Positions 18,085 to 27,200 of a stretch of DNA of 64,000 nucleotides are shown one piece after another. The stretch's first letter is position 1. Each line of letters starts with the position of its first letter. The notes under the pieces are model-generated. The model saw only the letters and a program-made list of their open reading frames with translations, had not been told where the DNA came from and made no database searches. Where the stretch lies: contig NZ_JAOBPO010000001.1 in NCBI RefSeq assembly GCF_025574485.1, positions 317,501 through 381,500 of the forward strand, given 5' to 3'. The DNA comes from Kordiimonas aquimaris (GTDB lineage Bacteria > Pseudomonadota > Alphaproteobacteria > Sphingomonadales > Kordiimonadaceae). Made by a program: the position numbers and the translations under genes.

Positions 18085-18249
18085 ATTGCGTAAGGCTTAA
18101 ACCCTCAATCAATGACCATTATTCATACTTTTCACAGCAATATTCACCTATATTCAATTGGCATTCCCAGCAAGACTTCAAAAGAATGGCTTGTGTTATC
18201 AATAAGCTAACCGTCACACAATCCATAAAGTGGCACAAAGGAGACCAAC

Positions 18250-18930
18250 ATGAAGTTTGGCGATTACATAAGGCAGAAACGGGAGACCACAGGCTGGACC
18301 CAGCCCGAGGCCGCAGCGAAGGCAGATATTGAACAATCATACCTATCCAAGCTTGAAACCGGGAAAAGCTACCCATCCGAAGAGGTGTTTAACAAGCTGG
18401 TAAACACCCTTGACCTAAACATCGAAGAAATGGCACGCACTGTTGGGTCGCAAGAGCTAACCAGGCTGCGTGAAATTAAGGATGTACGTGCTATTGTACT
18501 GCAACGGCAACAAAACCAGCAACGCTTCATGCGCAGTTGGCTTATTGCCGGCCTCGTGATGCTAGTGATAGCTGGCGGTGTACTTGGCATGTCAATCTCA
18601 ATGGTAGCAGACGCAAAAGCCGACTACATGTATCGCTCCGAAGGTGTGATACTTGAAGGAGAGCCAACCAATGTGTTTGAGTTGATCAAGCTTGGTGCCA
18701 GACCTAGCGTAAAACCTCTCAAAGACAGAATTGCATACGACTTTCAAAAGCTTGAACAACACCAAGGCAACGAATACATCAAGCCGGTTGAGGGTGGTTA
18801 CAGGCACTACCAACTGTATGCCTCCATGCCTCAATATGATTTCCGACTTATTGGTTGGCATTTAACTATTGGTTTCATGCTGTTGTTTGGCGGCCTCGCA
18901 AGTTTTTACATCGCGCGGCGCTGGCAATAA
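18250..18930 (+). CDS. Membrane-anchored XRE-family regulator
   Basis: 226 residues. Residues 1-65 are a Cro/CI-type helix-turn-helix (GDYIRQKRETTGWTQPEAAA, then DIEQSYLSKLETGKSYPS). After a charged linker with QRQQNQQRFMR comes a transmembrane helix (about 99-118, SWLIAGLVMLVIAGGVLGMS), a periplasmic segment of about 85 residues, and a second helix near the C-terminus (LTIGFMLLFGGLASFYIA) followed by RRWQ. DNA-binding inside with a sensor outside is therefore likely, a one-component design like CadC but with an XRE domain. The signal and targets are unknown. It is a single-gene unit between two clean terminators. Confidence 0.75.
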   Translation: MKFGDYIRQKRETTGWTQPEAAAKADIEQSYLSKLETGKSYPSEEVFNKLVNTLDLNIEEMARTVGSQELTRLREIKDVRAIVLQRQQNQQRFMRSWLIAGLVMLVIAGGVLGMSISMVADAKADYMYRSEGVILEGEPTNVFELIKLGARPSVKPLKDRIAYDFQKLEQHQGNEYIKPVEGGYRHYQLYASMPQYDFRLIGWHLTIGFMLLFGGLASFYIARRWQ

Positions 18931-18944
18931 GCCAAAGACATTAA

Positions 18945-18968
18945 AACCAGCCTATAGGCTGGTTTTTT
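18945..18968 (+). terminator. Rho-independent terminator of the XRE gene
   Basis: AACCAGCC (18945-18952), loop TATA, GGCTGGTT (18957-18964) running into a TTTTTT tract. A perfect stem 15 bases after the stop codon at 18930. Confidence 0.9.
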
Positions 18969-19035
18969 GTTGTGTAAATTGCAACATTTGCCCAGAATGG
19001 CCTCCTTTGTGTTCCCTCAAATGAGCAGGTGAATT

Positions 19036-19941
19036 ATGGATCTTGTTGGCATGCGCACTTTCTGTCGGACGGTTGAGGAAGGAAACCTGACCGCGGCAGC
19101 CAAAGCGCTACACATTACAAAATCTGTTGCATCACGCCGCATTCAAGCACTAGAGGGTGATCTGGGCATACGCTTGCTGGCACGCACGACACGCGGTGTC
19201 ACACCTACAGACTCAGGCGAACAGTTCTACGCGCGCTGCCTGACCATCCTCGCAGATGTCGAAGACGCCAAACAAGCCGTTAAAGGCACAAATGATAATT
19301 TGGAAGGTCACCTCCGCATTACCGCGCCGCGCAGTTTCGCAGACAGTAATCTAGGCGCACCGCTTACAGCCTTCATGAAATTGCACCCAGGTTTAACATT
19401 TGATCTGCATTTGTCAGATGAGCGCGTTGATGTCATTAGTGGAGGTTATGATCTAGCCTTACGCATCGCACAAAACCTTAACGACACCAGTTTGATAGCT
19501 AAAAAGCTTACCAACATACGCGGGCATATTGTTGCTAGCCCGGCATATATTGAACAACACGGCACACCTCGCTCACCAGACGAGTTGAAAGATCATAACT
19601 GTGTTTTCTATGCTAACGTGGCCGCCAGTGAACAATGGAAGTTTGTCGGTGCTCACGGCACTCACTCAGTACGCGTGAAAGGTGCCATGACAACAAACTC
19701 AGGTGTCATGCAGCTGGCTGTTGCAAAAGCCGGGCTTGCTGTTGTTTCATTGCCGCGCTTCTTCCTGCGTGACGCATTGGATAACGGTAAGGTTGTTACA
19801 TTACTTGATGATTGGGACCACCCCGAAAGGTCTTTATATGCACTTTATCCGGAACGACGCCTTTTGCCCTTGAAGGTTCGTATTCTGGTTGATTTTCTGA
19901 GTGACTGGTTTGCCAATACAGAAAATAATCAACATATCTGA
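19036..19941 (+). CDS. LysR-family transcriptional regulator
   Basis: 301 residues. N-terminal winged helix (DLVGMRTFCRTVEEGNLTAAA, then SVASRRIQALEGDLGIRLLA), linker helix, and a two-lobe substrate-binding domain beginning GHLRITAPRSFADSNLG. That start is typical of the CrgA/DmlR-like subgroup. It lies 116 bases upstream of the glutathionyl-hydroquinone reductase gene on the same strand, and the gap contains the inverted repeat GGTTTG/CAAACC at 19973-20002, so it probably controls that gene in response to a quinone or other electrophile. The inducer is inference. The ATG has only a weak ribosome site. Confidence 0.88.
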   Translation: MDLVGMRTFCRTVEEGNLTAAAKALHITKSVASRRIQALEGDLGIRLLARTTRGVTPTDSGEQFYARCLTILADVEDAKQAVKGTNDNLEGHLRITAPRSFADSNLGAPLTAFMKLHPGLTFDLHLSDERVDVISGGYDLALRIAQNLNDTSLIAKKLTNIRGHIVASPAYIEQHGTPRSPDELKDHNCVFYANVAASEQWKFVGAHGTHSVRVKGAMTTNSGVMQLAVAKAGLAVVSLPRFFLRDALDNGKVVTLLDDWDHPERSLYALYPERRLLPLKVRILVDFLSDWFANTENNQHI

Positions 19942-19972
19942 CAAGATACCCTGTTCGCATATTTGCAACACT

Positions 19973-20002
19973 GGTTTGTGCTTTCCCTGACTAGTGCAAA
20001 CC
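19973..20002. promoter_or_regulatory. Inverted repeat, candidate LysR operator
   Basis: GGTTTG (19973-19978) and CAAACC (19997-20002) separated by 18 bases in the gap between the LysR gene and the reductase gene. A second arm pair, TTTGCA and TGCAAA, overlaps it. Such dyads upstream of LysR targets are common; binding is unproven. Confidence 0.35.
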
Positions 20003-20057
20003 GTTCTCCCTATCTATCTCTTGTGGCAAGGAAACAAATAACTTCAGGAGAAGAATA

Positions 20058-21035
20058 ATGGGCTTGCTTGTTGACGGTAAATGGGTTGATCAGTGGTATG
20101 ATACCAAATCAACTGGCGGGCGCTTTGTGCGCAAAGAAAGCCAGTTTAGAAACTGGATTACACCCGATGGCTCTGCTGGGCCAACGGGCTCAGGCGGCTT
20201 TACAGCAGAAGCTGACCGCTATCACCTTTATGTTTCATATGCTTGCCCGTGGGCGCACCGTACATTGATTATGCGTGCACTTAAGGGACTTGAGGGCATG
20301 ATCAGCGTATCGGTTGTCGGCATGACAATGCTGGAAAATGGCTGGACCTTTGATGAGCAGGACGGCAGCACAGGTGATGCCTTGTTTGGAAGCGAATTTA
20401 TGCATCAAATTTATACACAGGCAGATAGTCAATATACTGGGCGCGTAACGGTGCCTGTATTGTGGGACAAAAAAACGGGCACAATCGTCAACAATGAAAG
20501 TGCTGATATCATCCGCATACTTAATACGGCTTTTGATGAATTGGGCACAAAACCCGGCGACTATTGGCCCGAGACACAGCATAAAGCCATCGAAGAGATT
20601 AATGCTCGTATTTATGACACTGTTAATAACGGTGTATACAAAGCTGGCTTTGCCACCACACAGGCAGCCTATGAAGAAGCACTAACACCCCTGTTCGATT
20701 CGCTTGATTGGCTAGAGGATATACTCAGCAAACAGCGTTACTTGCTAGGTAAAGGTTTAACCGAAGCTGACATTCGCCTGTTCACTACATTAGTGCGCTT
20801 TGACCCCGTCTATGTCGGCCATTTCAAGTGTAATATCCGTATGATCAAGGACTATCCGAATCTTTGGGCATACACCCGAGACATCTATAGCCAGAGCGGT
20901 GTTGCTGAAACTGTGCATATGGATCATATCAAAACGCACTACTACGGTAGCCACAAAACCATTAACCCAACCGGTGTTATTCCTGCTGGCCCTCGGCTGG
21001 ATCTAACCAGGCCACATGGCAGAGAAAGCATGTAA
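20058..21035 (+). CDS. yqjG: Glutathionyl-hydroquinone reductase, Xi-class GST
   Basis: 325 residues, as usual for the family. The catalytic motif SYACPWAHRTLIMRALKG has the Cys that attacks glutathionyl-hydroquinones. The N-terminal extension (KSTGGRFVRKESQFRNWI) and the substrate-binding tail HMDHIKTHYYGSHKTINP with its Tyr-rich element are characteristic of EcYqjG/PcpF proteins. VPVLWDKKTGTIVNNESADI is the glutathione-binding thioredoxin-fold part. The enzyme reduces glutathionyl-(hydro)quinones to hydroquinones, recycling quinones that have reacted with glutathione in the cytoplasm. AGGAGAA precedes the ATG. The LysR gene upstream is its likely regulator. Confidence 0.93.
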   Translation: MGLLVDGKWVDQWYDTKSTGGRFVRKESQFRNWITPDGSAGPTGSGGFTAEADRYHLYVSYACPWAHRTLIMRALKGLEGMISVSVVGMTMLENGWTFDEQDGSTGDALFGSEFMHQIYTQADSQYTGRVTVPVLWDKKTGTIVNNESADIIRILNTAFDELGTKPGDYWPETQHKAIEEINARIYDTVNNGVYKAGFATTQAAYEEALTPLFDSLDWLEDILSKQRYLLGKGLTEADIRLFTTLVRFDPVYVGHFKCNIRMIKDYPNLWAYTRDIYSQSGVAETVHMDHIKTHYYGSHKTINPTGVIPAGPRLDLTRPHGRESM

Positions 21036-21053
21036 GTTGCGGCTTCTGTATAA

Positions 21054-21911
21054 TTAAGGTTCTGCCGCTTTCGTATTCTCGATAGCGGCAGGCATATCCG
21101 CGAGTAGCACTGTAATTAATGTATCAAGGGTTTTGGATGCATCATCTTTGCGCATGATATGCGACCGGGTCCATACATGCACATATCCGTCCGTTCGGAT
21201 AAGGCGCAAGCTTAGTATATTATTACCATTTCCATCGCGGCTGATAGTGCCCGCAATTAAATAATCCACCTCTAGCCACCGCGACACATCACCCATACCC
21301 AAAGCGCGCTCTGGGTCACCGAACAGCTCTGCTGCTGACACAACCTCAACAACGCTCTGTTTTTCGGAAATCTGAGATGCAACACGCACAGACATTTCTT
21401 TAAGAACAGGTGTCTGCGTTTTCCCCTCAACACTGCTGTGAAACGGCATAACGGCAAGCCGCAACGGTACACTCTCGGGTACCGTGTCTGACACAAACCA
21501 AAACACTGAAAATATAACAGCAACAAGAGCCACGAGAAGAATAGCTATAGAACGCCGAGACACATTGATCTGGCCATCAAGGGCATCCACTGTACCAATG
21601 AACCTGTAACCAACCTTGGGCAAGGTCTCGATATAGCGAGGATTCTTCGAGCTATCATCAAGAACTCGCCGAATGTCACGAATGCAGGCGTTGATCCCAT
21701 GGTCAAACTCGATAGTGCGGTCATGCCAGATCGTCTCACGTATTGTATCACGTGTTACCACGTCACCAGCATTTTCAACCAACAAGGCAAGCACCGCAGC
21801 AGACTGATGCTTTAATGACATAATCTGTGCATCGCGCTTCAAAACAAGCGTGTTCGGCTCAAACACAAATGCGCCAAACCGGTATGATGTGTGTGTGGTG
21901 TCCCTCATCAT
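21054..21911 (-). CDS. CadC/ToxR-like membrane-bound transcriptional regulator
   Basis: About 285 residues from the paired ATGs at 21911/21908; an earlier start at 21962 is possible. Residues 1-100 are an OmpR/PhoB-type winged helix (FGAFVFEPNTLVLKRDAQ, then GDVVTRDTIRETIWHD, then NACIRDIRRVLDDSSK and YIETLPKVGYRFIG). A single transmembrane helix follows (SIAILLVALVAVIFSVFWFV), then about 125 periplasmic residues that include RLAVMPFHSSVEGKTQTPVL, a TolB-N-like strand pattern seen in such regulators. The signal is unknown. It diverges from the unknown membrane protein gene at 22090, with a 14-base palindrome in the shared gap at 21981-21994 that may be its operator. Confidence 0.82.
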   Translation of the reverse strand: MMRDTTHTSYRFGAFVFEPNTLVLKRDAQIMSLKHQSAAVLALLVENAGDVVTRDTIRETIWHDRTIEFDHGINACIRDIRRVLDDSSKNPRYIETLPKVGYRFIGTVDALDGQINVSRRSIAILLVALVAVIFSVFWFVSDTVPESVPLRLAVMPFHSSVEGKTQTPVLKEMSVRVASQISEKQSVVEVVSAAELFGDPERALGMGDVSRWLEVDYLIAGTISRDGNGNNILSLRLIRTDGYVHVWTRSHIMRKDDASKTLDTLITVLLADMPAAIENTKAAEP

Positions 21912-21980
21912 ACAATCGTAGCAAAACACCAAGCTTCGCGCGACGTCAGAATAACAGTACATAAAAAATACAGGTCAATT

Positions 21981-21994
21981 TAGTTGGGCAACTA
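21981..21994. promoter_or_regulatory. Palindrome in a divergent gap, candidate operator
   Basis: TAGTTG GG CAACTA, a perfect 6-base dyad with a 2-base centre. It lies between the start of the CadC-like regulator gene and the structured leader of the gene at 22090. Confidence 0.4.
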
Positions 21995-22013
21995 CAGTGC
22001 TCTAACTAGCCTG

Positions 22014-22083
22014 ATCCTCACAACAAGCGGTTTCGCCCGCAGTTACGACAACAAAATACCGCATAGGCGGATAATGTGAGGAT
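22014..22083 (+). ncRNA. Candidate structured leader that hides the ribosome site
   Basis: ATCCTCACA (22014-22022) is perfectly complementary to TGTGAGGAT (22075-22083), and that second arm contains the GAGGA ribosome site of the ATG at 22090. Between the arms two small hairpins can form: GCGG/CCGC (22027-22030 with 22037-22040) and CCGC/GCGG (22059-22062 with 22067-22070, loop ATAG). Together they would make a three-way junction with the ribosome site buried in the closing stem, as in translational riboswitches or thermosensors. No known class is recognised, and the transcript start is not known. Confidence 0.4.
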
Positions 22084-22089
22084 AGAAAC

Positions 22090-22665
22090 ATGGTTAAACA
22101 AAACATCATTTCCGGCTTGCTGTTGTTCTGCATCAGCATCGTGCTCGGCCCATATATGATGCGGGGTTTGCAAAAAGAAGAAGCGCAGGTTGCTGCCAAT
22201 ACAGAACTACGTGAAGCGTTTGGCGCTTTATCTGCCGCCCGCAAAGCAGCAGACAGTCAATCAACCACAGAACAGACAGAAGCTGCAACACCGCTTGATG
22301 TAGCAACAGCACGCGCTGCGACCGCGCACGTAAACTACGCTTTCGCAGGCTTCCGCAAAAGCCACATTACAATGACCCACGCACACGGCAACCTACAGGG
22401 TATGTTTAATATTCTTGTAGGCTTGTTTCTTGCTCGCATCGCTATCAACCGCTGGCAAATGCAGATTATAAGCTGGGGTATGATTGCGGGTTCATGGATT
22501 ATGGTTGGTGCGCTTATGCTTGGTAATATGTTTGGTCAACGCTGGGCATTTCAAGCAATTGCATCTGGCGGCACTGTTCTCATTCTTGCTCTTTTTGCCT
22601 TAACCTTAGCGGTAATCATTAAAGGTTTTAAGGAAGACAACCCAAGCTTAACGAGCTCATCCTAG
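22090..22665 (+). CDS. Membrane protein of unknown function
   Basis: 191 residues. A first helix (QNIISGLLLFCISIVLGPYM) is followed by about 80 Ala-, Glu- and Gln-rich extracytoplasmic residues and then three helices starting HITMTHAHGNLQGMFNILVG, IISWGMIAGSWIMVGALML and SGGTVLILALFALTLAVII. The THAHGN...GMFN pattern is faintly like the HabA (hydroxylaminobenzene mutase) family, where a His and Asn face the first helix, but I would not name it on that. AGGA precedes the ATG; the site can be masked by the leader at 22014-22083. It is divergent from the CadC-like regulator and probably its target. A long hairpin follows the stop codon. Confidence 0.6.
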   Translation: MVKQNIISGLLLFCISIVLGPYMMRGLQKEEAQVAANTELREAFGALSAARKAADSQSTTEQTEAATPLDVATARAATAHVNYAFAGFRKSHITMTHAHGNLQGMFNILVGLFLARIAINRWQMQIISWGMIAGSWIMVGALMLGNMFGQRWAFQAIASGGTVLILALFALTLAVIIKGFKEDNPSLTSSS

Positions 22666-22673
22666 AGCGGCCA

Positions 22674-22720
22674 AGGTTGCAAGTCGGTGTTGCACACATG
22701 CGAACACCGGTTTGCAACCT
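22674..22720. repeat. Long imperfect inverted repeat after the gene at 22090
   Basis: AGGTTGCAAGTCGGTGTT (22674-22691) pairs with 22703-22720 over 18 positions, two of them G-T, around an 11-base loop. There is no T-run after it, so it does not look like a standard terminator. It could be a message-stabilising hairpin, a terminator of another type, a REP-like element or a regulator site of the following pirin gene. Confidence 0.6.
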
Positions 22721-22789
22721 ACCGCACTACCAGCGAAAGGCACCAGTGCCTATCTTTTCTCCATGTTATAATAAACTCGGAGAAACACG

Positions 22790-23623
22790 ATGAAACATCG
22801 TTCAATTCAAACACTATTTCCTGCACAGGCCGTTCCGGAAGGAAAGGGTGTTACCGTTCATCGTTCTATAGGGCGAAAAGGGATGAGCAAACTAGACCCT
22901 TTTTTGTTGCTGGATGAAATGGATATTAAAGCCGATGCCAAAGGCGTTGGTTTTCCTGAACATCCTCACCGCGGATTTGAAACCGTTACCTATATGTTGT
23001 CCGGTAGTATGCAACACCGCGACACTGCGGGAAATAAAGGCGAAATTGGCCCTGGTGAAGCACAATGGATGACAGCTGGGCGTGGTATTGTGCATTCAGA
23101 AATGCCAACTTCAACCGGGACAGACATTGCCGGGTTTCAACTTTGGGTAAATCTACCGGCCAAAGACAAGATGAAAGCACCCCGATACCAAGACGTGGCA
23201 TATGACACGATCCCTACGTTGAGAGGTGATGGCTTCACCGCACGGGTCGTGGCTGGCACGCTACTGGGCACAGAAGGGCCAGTGAAAGAGATTGCTGTCA
23301 AACCACTATTTGCAGATGTTACCTTAACAGACAACGGCACAATTTCACTACCATTACCTACTGATCACACTGCCTTTGTTTATGGGGTCACTTCACTGTT
23401 TGACATAGAAGGAAAAACGGTCGCACCGCGCACACTTGCTGTGCTTACATCCGGCGACATATTACAAGTTTCCGGCGATGCAGGTACACGTTTTATTCTG
23501 GTTGCCGGTGCGCCTCTTCATGAGCCCGTTGCACGTTACGGCCCGTTTGTGATGAACACGCGTGAAGAGATTATGCAAACACTGGACGACTGGAACAACG
23601 GGAGCTTTATTGAAGCTCGATAG
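22790..23623 (+). CDS. Pirin-family bicupin protein
   Basis: 277 residues, two cupin domains. The N-terminal one has the pirin metal site: FPEHPHRGFETVTYMLSG (two His), MQHRDTAGNKG and AGRGIVHSEMP (His and Glu). The C-terminal half contains VRLTDNGTISLPLP-like strands and ends LHEPVARYGPFVMNTREEI. The signature start ALFPAQ / VTVHRSIGRKGMSKLDPFLLLDEM is also pirin-like. Some bacterial pirins act as quercetin 2,3-dioxygenases, others modulate pyruvate metabolism; the sequence does not decide. Good ribosome site CGGAGA. It is convergent with the small membrane protein gene, three bases apart at the stops. Confidence 0.88.
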   Translation: MKHRSIQTLFPAQAVPEGKGVTVHRSIGRKGMSKLDPFLLLDEMDIKADAKGVGFPEHPHRGFETVTYMLSGSMQHRDTAGNKGEIGPGEAQWMTAGRGIVHSEMPTSTGTDIAGFQLWVNLPAKDKMKAPRYQDVAYDTIPTLRGDGFTARVVAGTLLGTEGPVKEIAVKPLFADVTLTDNGTISLPLPTDHTAFVYGVTSLFDIEGKTVAPRTLAVLTSGDILQVSGDAGTRFILVAGAPLHEPVARYGPFVMNTREEIMQTLDDWNNGSFIEAR

Positions 23624-23626
23624 CAT

Positions 23627-24226
23627 TTATTCGCCTGCACGCTCAGGCGTGCAGGCCTTCACTGACACGGGATCATTAACAAAATTGGTTTGAAAACATT
23701 CATCCAACAAAGAGCAATAACAAGCGTCTGCGGTTATCTGAAAACGGGCTTTATCAAGACGTGACCACGCTTCTTTATTCTCTTCATTTTCAATGGCAGA
23801 GAAAAATAGTAAATCTTCATTTGGCACTAAAATTAATGGAGGGGGATTACCTGTAATCGCGTTGCTAATACCTCTCGCCTTGTCCAATACCTTTTCTTCT
23901 TCAGACATGCAGCAAAGCCTATAAAGTTGACCAAAACCACCAACTGGTTCGCCTTTATATCGCAAATTTACCGTCTTTACTTTTGCAGGACCTACCCCAG
24001 AGTTAATAATTCTGAAATATACATTCCTTAACCGCCGTTCTTCATCATAATTACCGTGACTAATTTGCAAATACGGCCATGTTTCCGCCTGCACCTGTTT
24101 TTGAGCGGCCTCAGATTGCACATAGGCCGCATAAAAAGATGCCGCCGAAATCAGCACTGCACTCACGGCAATCACTAAATTCAGCGTATCTTTATCCAGT
24201 CGGCGCTTGCCTTTTTTCTCCGTCAT
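23627..24226 (-). CDS. Membrane-anchored protein of unknown function
   Basis: 199 residues. A basic N-terminus (MTEKKGKRRLDKDTLN) leads into one transmembrane helix (LVIAVSAVLISAASFYAAYV), a short coiled stretch (QSEAAQKQVQAETWPYLQ) and a beta-rich extracytoplasmic domain (VYFRIINSGVGPAKVKTVNL) with several Cys (LYRLCCMSEE, DACYCSLLDECF). The helix plus QSEAAQKQ...W start is seen in many small unknown membrane proteins. The start lies 20 bases after the glutamate dehydrogenase stop and has its own GGGGGAG ribosome site, so it is the last gene of that operon. No function can be assigned. Confidence 0.6.
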   Translation of the reverse strand: MTEKKGKRRLDKDTLNLVIAVSAVLISAASFYAAYVQSEAAQKQVQAETWPYLQISHGNYDEERRLRNVYFRIINSGVGPAKVKTVNLRYKGEPVGGFGQLYRLCCMSEEEKVLDKARGISNAITGNPPPLILVPNEDLLFFSAIENEENKEAWSRLDKARFQITADACYCSLLDECFQTNFVNDPVSVKACTPERAGE

Positions 24227-24246
24227 ATGCTCCCCCAGGCATTATC

Positions 24247-27200
24247 TTACCGCAGAATAGACCGTAAATGCCGCGCAGCAAAACTCAGCTTGGCGACGCT
24301 CAACCCGCCAGATGACAACAAGTCTTCTGCCAGTCGGTCCGCACGAATAAGTCGTGTTGCCTGCTCTTTCCTCCATGCACCAGTTGCTTGTTTCACTGTC
24401 ATTTTATCGGCTTTTGAACACACTTTATGAACAAGGTCGCGTTGCTGATCAGCCAAATCCTCTAGGATGGCGCGCGTTGCCAGCATTTCCCAGTGATCCT
24501 CTGATGCAATCCGGTCTGCGCGTTGGCGAAGCCAGTCAAAGTTCAGCAAATCACCAAGAGCAAAATGTACACCGGCAACATAATCAACTGGCTTGCCGCA
24601 TTCTTCGGCAACCATAATAATGTCTGGGCCAGATGCCAGCACTTCAAAGGCAGCAACAAAAGTTGCAAGGCCGTGGTCTACACCATCACCTTTCAGTGTG
24701 TCACGGCGCCCAACAAAAGCGGCCTGCGCTGGTGTGCTTAACACCTCCTGTTTGATGCCAAACAGCTTCTCAAACGGCGTTTTGAACCGCTCAACCAGTG
24801 CGCTCACGTTAAATGGCTGATCAAGGTTACGCAGCATCCACAAAACTTGTGTCTTAAGGCTATCGGAAACCGATTGGTGCATATCGTATTGTACAGACGC
24901 TGGCACTTTATAGTCCAACGCATTAATGGCTTCCCACTGCTCTTGCAGGCCAAACACTTCGCGAACAATTACGAACGCTGCAACGATATCTTCAACACCA
25001 AGGCCCGTTTCTTCCTTCACTTCGTATACAAATGTTAAACCCGCCCAGTTTACAACTTCATTTGCAAGCACCGTTGCAATGATTTCACGGCGTAGCTGGT
25101 GGTCTCTCAACTCAGTAGCAAACCGCTCTCGCAGCGTTGACGGGAAACCCCATTCAAGCTCAGGCTGAAGAACAGGGTCATCTATCAGATCACTTTTCAC
25201 CAGCGTATCGAACAAAGACATCTTGGCATATGCCATCAGTGTCGCGATTTCAGGTCGCGTCAGGCCTTCATCATTTGCGGCAAGTTCTGAAAACCCTTCA
25301 TCAGACGGCAAAAATTCAATTTCACGGTTCAATCCACCGGTCCGCTCCAAAGCGCGAATAAGGCCTAGATGATACTGGCGTGCATTGGCGGCACTTGCTT
25401 CCGCGAGCGAAATCGCCTGTGTCTGCAGATAGTTGTCAGAAAGTACAATATCAGAAACTTCATCCGTCATTACTTCAAGTAATGCGTTGCGGTCTTCCTT
25501 TTTCAAACTGCCTTTTGCAATGGCGTCCGTCAGCAGAATTTTGATGTTTACTTCCTTGTCGGAGCAATCAACGCCTGCAGAGTTATCAATGAAGTCAGTG
25601 TTCAAGCGGCCACCAAGTCTTGCATAAGCAATACGAGCGCGCTGTGTCATTCCCAAATTGCCGCCTTCACCGATTACTTTGACGCGCAGCTCTTCTGAGG
25701 TCACGCGCAGCGCATCGTTGGCACGGTCACCAACTTGCAGGTCTGTTTCATCAGGCGCGCGCACATATGTACCAATACCACCAAACCACAGCAGATCAGC
25801 TTCAGCTTTAAGTATCCGGTTGATAAGCGCAACAGGAGACAAAGAATTTTCTTCAGTACCAAGCCATTTCTTGATTTCAGCTGATAGTTTAATTGATTTT
25901 TCCGCGCGTGAGAAAACACCGCCACCCTTTGATATCAGCTTTTTGTCGTAATCATCCCATGTCGTGCCTGGTGTTTCGAACAAGCGTTTCCGCTCGGTCC
26001 ACGCTTTGCCCGTGTCACCCGGGTTCGGGTCAATAAATATGTGCATATGGTTGAAGGCTGCTTGCAGACGAATTTTCTTGGACAGCAACATACCGTTTCC
26101 GAATACGTCACCCGCCATGTCACCCACACCGATAACGGTAAATTCGTCTTTTTGGACATTCACACCGCGCTCACGGAACAAGCGCTGCACACTGACCCAG
26201 CCACCCTTGGCGGTAATACCCATTTTTTTATGGTCATATCCAGCTGACCCACCGGATGCAAACGCATCACCTAACCAAAAGTCGCGCCCTTCGGAAATGC
26301 CGTTAGCAATATCAGAAAATGTTGCAGTACCTTTGTCTGCAGCCACAACCAAATATGGGTCATTGCCATCTCTGCGCACAATTTGCTTCGGCGCAATTGT
26401 TTTACCGCCTTTCAGGTTATCTGTCAGTGACAACAGGCTGGTGATAAAAGATCGATATGACGCCACACCTTCTTTCAAGAAAGCATCGCGGTCCCCAGAG
26501 GTTGGTAGTTGCTTGGGATAAAACCCACCTTTCGAGCCTTGCGGTACGATAACAGCATTTTTAACCTGCTGCGCTTTTACAAGCCCAAGAACCTCGGTGC
26601 GGAAATCCTCCCGGCGGTCAGACCACCGCAGACCACCGCGTGCAATCGGGCCACCACGCAAATGAACACCTTCCACTTGCGGTGAATACACCCAAATTTC
26701 AGCAAACGGCTTAGGCAGCGGCGCTTCCTCAACATCGCGAGATCGTATTTTAAACGCCAGCGCACGCTCATCAACGCGCTCCACGACACCGTCCTGATAA
26801 TAATTAGTGCGCTGTGTTGCACTGATCACATTAACATAAGCACGCAAAATACGATCATGATCCAGGCTCTTCACACGCTCGAGTGCCACGGTAATCTTAC
26901 TACGCACCTTATCTGCACAGTCATCACGTTTATCTTTAAATTCAGGGTCAAACTGCGCTGTAAACAACTCCAGCAACAGCGTAGATATCGCGGAATGCTC
27001 AACCATAGTATCAGCAATATAGTCTGGCGTATAACCCATGCCCAACTGACGTAAATATTTGCCGTAAGCACGCAGAACAACAATCTCGCTCCAGTTCATG
27101 GCAGACGTTAGAACAAGTTCGTTAAAGCCATCATTTTCGCTGGCCCCGCGCCACACTTTCAAGAAAAGGTGCTCAACCAACGGCTTGATCTGATCCATTT

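Noticed and set aside
21061-21090. CTGCCGC...GCGGCAG inverted repeat near the end of the CadC-like gene
   Set aside because: It lies inside the coding sequence and no T-run follows, so it is not supported as a terminator.
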